Positions 5,968 to 7,980 of a stretch of DNA of 7,980 nt are shown here, piece after piece. The DNA lies in NCBI GenBank assembly GCA_031263965.1, contig JAISES010000070.1, positions 1 through 7,980 on the forward strand, given 5' to 3'. The notes beneath the pieces were generated by a model. It was not told the DNA's origin. It worked only from the letters and a program-made list of their open reading frames with translations, and ran no database searches. The stretch comes from Prevotella sp. (lineage in GTDB: Bacteria > Bacteroidota > Bacteroidia > Bacteroidales > Dysgonomonadaceae). The translations under genes were made by a program, and so were the position numbers. Position 1 is the stretch's first letter. Each line of letters opens with the position of its first letter.

Positions 5968-7026
5968 TTATAAGTTTAGAATGGATACCTCTATACCGTC
6001 AATCAAATTGATTTGTCCGCTTTTCACAATGGTATCATCGGGCGATATACCATCAGTTATTTCAATATATTCTCCGTCCGAAATGCCAACCTGTATGGCT
6101 ACTTTATAGGCTTTAGAATCTCGTATCACAAACACATGAGGGGCTTTTAGTCCGCCGACAATAGCCTCCCGGCTTACTACGGGAGTATTGCGGTTATTCC
6201 CGTCCATATTAAAAATAGCAGCGGCGAACATGCCGGGCTTTAGTTGAGGATGATTTAATACTAATTCGACCGAATAATAGAATTGGTCGTTACTTTTAGG
6301 AGAAATAGCCTCGATTGTGCCTGTAAATGTGTTGCCGGGATATACGTCTGTCGTAATGGTCGCTTCCATGCCTACCTTTAGTTTCAATATTTCTTTCTCC
6401 GTTACGCCCACAACCATTTTCAACGCTTTATTATCCACAATATCAACGACACTGCTGCCTACGGAAAGTAACGTCCCTTCTTCGAAATAGTCTTTGTTAA
6501 TGATGCCAGAAGCGGGGGACGTAATGGTAGTATGGCGCAGTTGGTCTTGTAAGTCGGTTATTCTGCTCTCAACAGTACGGAGGGTAATTTGGGCTTCTTC
6601 CAGTTCCCGTACCGTTACCGCACCAATGGAAGCCAGATTTTGGAAACGCTCCACATCTTTTTTCGCTTTCGCCAAATCCAATTCTGAGAGCCGCAGGTTT
6701 TCCCGTATTACGTTATTTTCAAGTTGTGCGATCACCGTTCCCCGGCCGACAACATCGCCTGCATTTTTGTATTTCTTTATCACAATACCCTGCGCCTTTG
6801 AATAAACAACCACCTCATTCTCCGAATCAATACGACCGTTTACGCTGATTTTTTCGCTTAAATCCACATATTGGGGTTCCTCAACCATAATGGGAACGAC
6901 TGTATTTACGGTCAATGATAATTCAGCATTCCGGTCGATGGTCTGTTTATTATCGACCAGCTTCCACGCGATAAGACCGACAATGGAAACGGTTACTATA
7001 ATTGGGGTTACTATTTTGGATTTCAT
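5968..7026 (-). CDS. RND efflux periplasmic adaptor (membrane fusion protein)
   Basis: A 352-residue HlyD/AcrA-type adaptor. Residues 5-22 form an N-terminal hydrophobic signal anchor without a lipobox cysteine, so it is probably membrane-anchored rather than a lipoprotein. The split lipoyl domain is seen at about 64-103 (GRIDSENEVVVYSKAQG then GDVVGRGTVIAQLE) and 166-198 (TTITSPASGIINKDYFEEG). Between them lies a short alpha-hairpin (about 105-165) that would contact the TolC partner. A beta-barrel (200-270, ending in LKPGMFAAA) and a membrane-proximal domain (271-352) follow. It bridges pump and outer-membrane channel. It lies 2 bp after the outer-membrane factor gene and 3 bp before the permease gene. 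The ATG at 7026 gives a complete anchor and normal length. Confidence 0.92.
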   Translation of the reverse strand: MKSKIVTPIIVTVSIVGLIAWKLVDNKQTIDRNAELSLTVNTVVPIMVEEPQYVDLSEKISVNGRIDSENEVVVYSKAQGIVIKKYKNAGDVVGRGTVIAQLENNVIRENLRLSELDLAKAKKDVERFQNLASIGAVTVRELEEAQITLRTVESRITDLQDQLRHTTITSPASGIINKDYFEEGTLLSVGSSVVDIVDNKALKMVVGVTEKEILKLKVGMEATITTDVYPGNTFTGTIEAISPKSNDQFYYSVELVLNHPQLKPGMFAAAIFNMDGNNRNTPVVSREAIVGGLKAPHVFVIRDSKAYKVAIQVGISDGEYIEITDGISPDDTIVKSGQINLIDGIEVSILNL

Positions 7027-7028
7027 TT

Positions 7029-7859
7029 TTAATTGTTGCTTAATAAATATTTAAGTGTGCCGCTTGCTTTCAGCAAATCTATTTCTGTCTTTTTGTAGCG
7101 GATAAGTTCTGTGGCATAGGCTATTTTCACTTCATGCAGAGAGGTTTCCGTTTCAAGGAGGTCTGTTATGCTCGCTAAACCTTCAGTGTATAATGCCATT
7201 GTCTGGGTATATACTTTCTCTGCCAGTTGCAAGTTCGCGGATTGCACTTGTACCAATTCATAGATTATCTCTAATTGATTTTTCGCATTCATGTAGTTGG
7301 CTGACAGGGTTTGCTGTGTTTCCCGAATATTCCAATCCAACCCTTGCAGTTGTGTTTGTTTTTGTCTTATCCGGCTTCGCTTGCCTAAGCCGTCAAAAAT
7401 TGGAATCGTTAAACGAACCCCGACAATGGCAGAGCTATACCACGGCTCTTTTGTGAGATTCAGCCTGTTCGACTGGAATTGATACCCGGCTGTGGCGATA
7501 GCCGACAGGGTTGGCATATACTCCATTTTATGACTACGGATTTCAAGTTCCAACATTTCTTTTTGTTTATTCAGCACATCGAGTTCTATTCTGTTTTGTG
7601 GCTGTGAGTAGCCTCGAAGTTCGGATAGACCAATGTTTTGAACTTTCGAATCGTCCACATCAAAAGCATCTTCAATGGGAATACCGATCAGAATTTGCAG
7701 GTAATGTTTCTGCTGCAATATGGTATTATTTATATTTTTACCTCCTGCCCGTAAATTGGTTAGATTTACTTTGATGCGATTCAAATCGACTTCCCGCGTT
7801 ACGTTTTCTTCCACCCGTTTTTCCATTAGCCGATAAAGCGAATCCTGCATGGATACCAT
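7029..7859 (-). CDS. TolC-family outer-membrane efflux protein, N-terminus missing
   Basis: From the first in-frame ATG the product is 276 residues, against roughly 400-450 for the family. Visible are the end of the first coiled hairpin (residues 1-60, with RVEENVTREVDLNRIKVNLT), the second repeat with a beta-strand pair (IATAGYQFQ and VGVRLTIPIFDGLG, about 120-158), and the second long hairpin (160-270) with the conserved YTEGLASITDLLE at about 224-236. There is no signal peptide and no first barrel strand. The upstream frame stays open to a TAA at 7976-7974, and the stretch just before the ATG still reads like the family (TKLNLHKLYY), so the ATG at 7859 is probably an internal Met. The gene may be truncated, frameshifted, or hit by recombination close to the right edge. 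It begins the efflux operon, 2 bp before the adaptor. Confidence 0.78.
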   Translation of the reverse strand: MVSMQDSLYRLMEKRVEENVTREVDLNRIKVNLTNLRAGGKNINNTILQQKHYLQILIGIPIEDAFDVDDSKVQNIGLSELRGYSQPQNRIELDVLNKQKEMLELEIRSHKMEYMPTLSAIATAGYQFQSNRLNLTKEPWYSSAIVGVRLTIPIFDGLGKRSRIRQKQTQLQGLDWNIRETQQTLSANYMNAKNQLEIIYELVQVQSANLQLAEKVYTQTMALYTEGLASITDLLETETSLHEVKIAYATELIRYKKTEIDLLKASGTLKYLLSNN

Positions 7860-7973
7860 ATAATAGAGTTTATGTAGATTTAATTTTGTACAGATATAAA
7901 ATTCCTGTTTTCCAGCTGATTGATTTTCAATGTCGGCAAATGAATTTACATATACTCTAATGAAGTTCGCGAA
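7860..7973 (-). other. Open, ATG-less upstream extension of the TolC-family frame
   Basis: The frame of the outer-membrane factor remains open for 38 codons above its first ATG and contains no ATG, GTG or TTG start; an in-frame TAA lies at 7976-7974. The part nearest the gene (about 7860-7895, CTKLNLHKLYY) fits TolC-family text, whereas the part further up (FADIENQSAGKQEFY) is not convincing. The two other minus-strand frames also carry stops in this stretch and show no clear TolC sequence or signal peptide. I see no Bacteroides-type promoter with correct spacing here. Confidence 0.45.
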
Positions 7974-7980
7974 TTACGTT

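Overview
The window reads as a piece of a Bacteroidales (Bacteroides/Parabacteroides-type) mobile element. The basis is an RteC-family regulator followed by two small excisionase-like helix-turn-helix genes, the arrangement known from the excision-control region of CTnDOT/CTnERL-type conjugative transposons, together with moderate-to-low GC and a lack of Shine-Dalgarno-like leaders. Every gene I can support lies on the minus strand, so the biological order runs from right to left.

Right part (about 1879-7973): a very tightly packed operon encoding a tripartite efflux system. In order of transcription it holds a TolC-family outer-membrane factor whose N-terminal part is missing or out of frame, a periplasmic adaptor, a full-length RND inner-membrane permease, an LpxL/HtrB-like lipid acyltransferase, and a previously easy-to-miss 34-residue single-span membrane protein. 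Gaps between these genes are only 2-4 bp.

Middle (1042-1869): rteC starts just 9 bp after the small membrane gene, so it may be transcribed with the efflux operon. In CTnDOT (established knowledge) rteC lies near tetQ-rteA-rteB and is induced through RteAB; here the efflux operon occupies the upstream position.

Left part (1-1041): after rteC comes a 256-bp non-coding region rich in structure. It holds three successive inverted repeats, one of them a 17-bp stem that is complete only in minus-strand RNA, a 10-bp direct repeat spaced 101 bp apart, and an operator-like inverted repeat upstream of the excisionase pair. The two excisionase-like genes overlap by ATGA, and the first 20 codons of a further same-strand gene run off the left edge.

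Working model (inference): the efflux operon is accessory cargo placed so that its transcription can feed into rteC, whose product would then activate the xis-like operon and excision. The untested points are read-through into rteC, the identity of the small membrane protein, and whether the outer-membrane factor is intact beyond the right edge.
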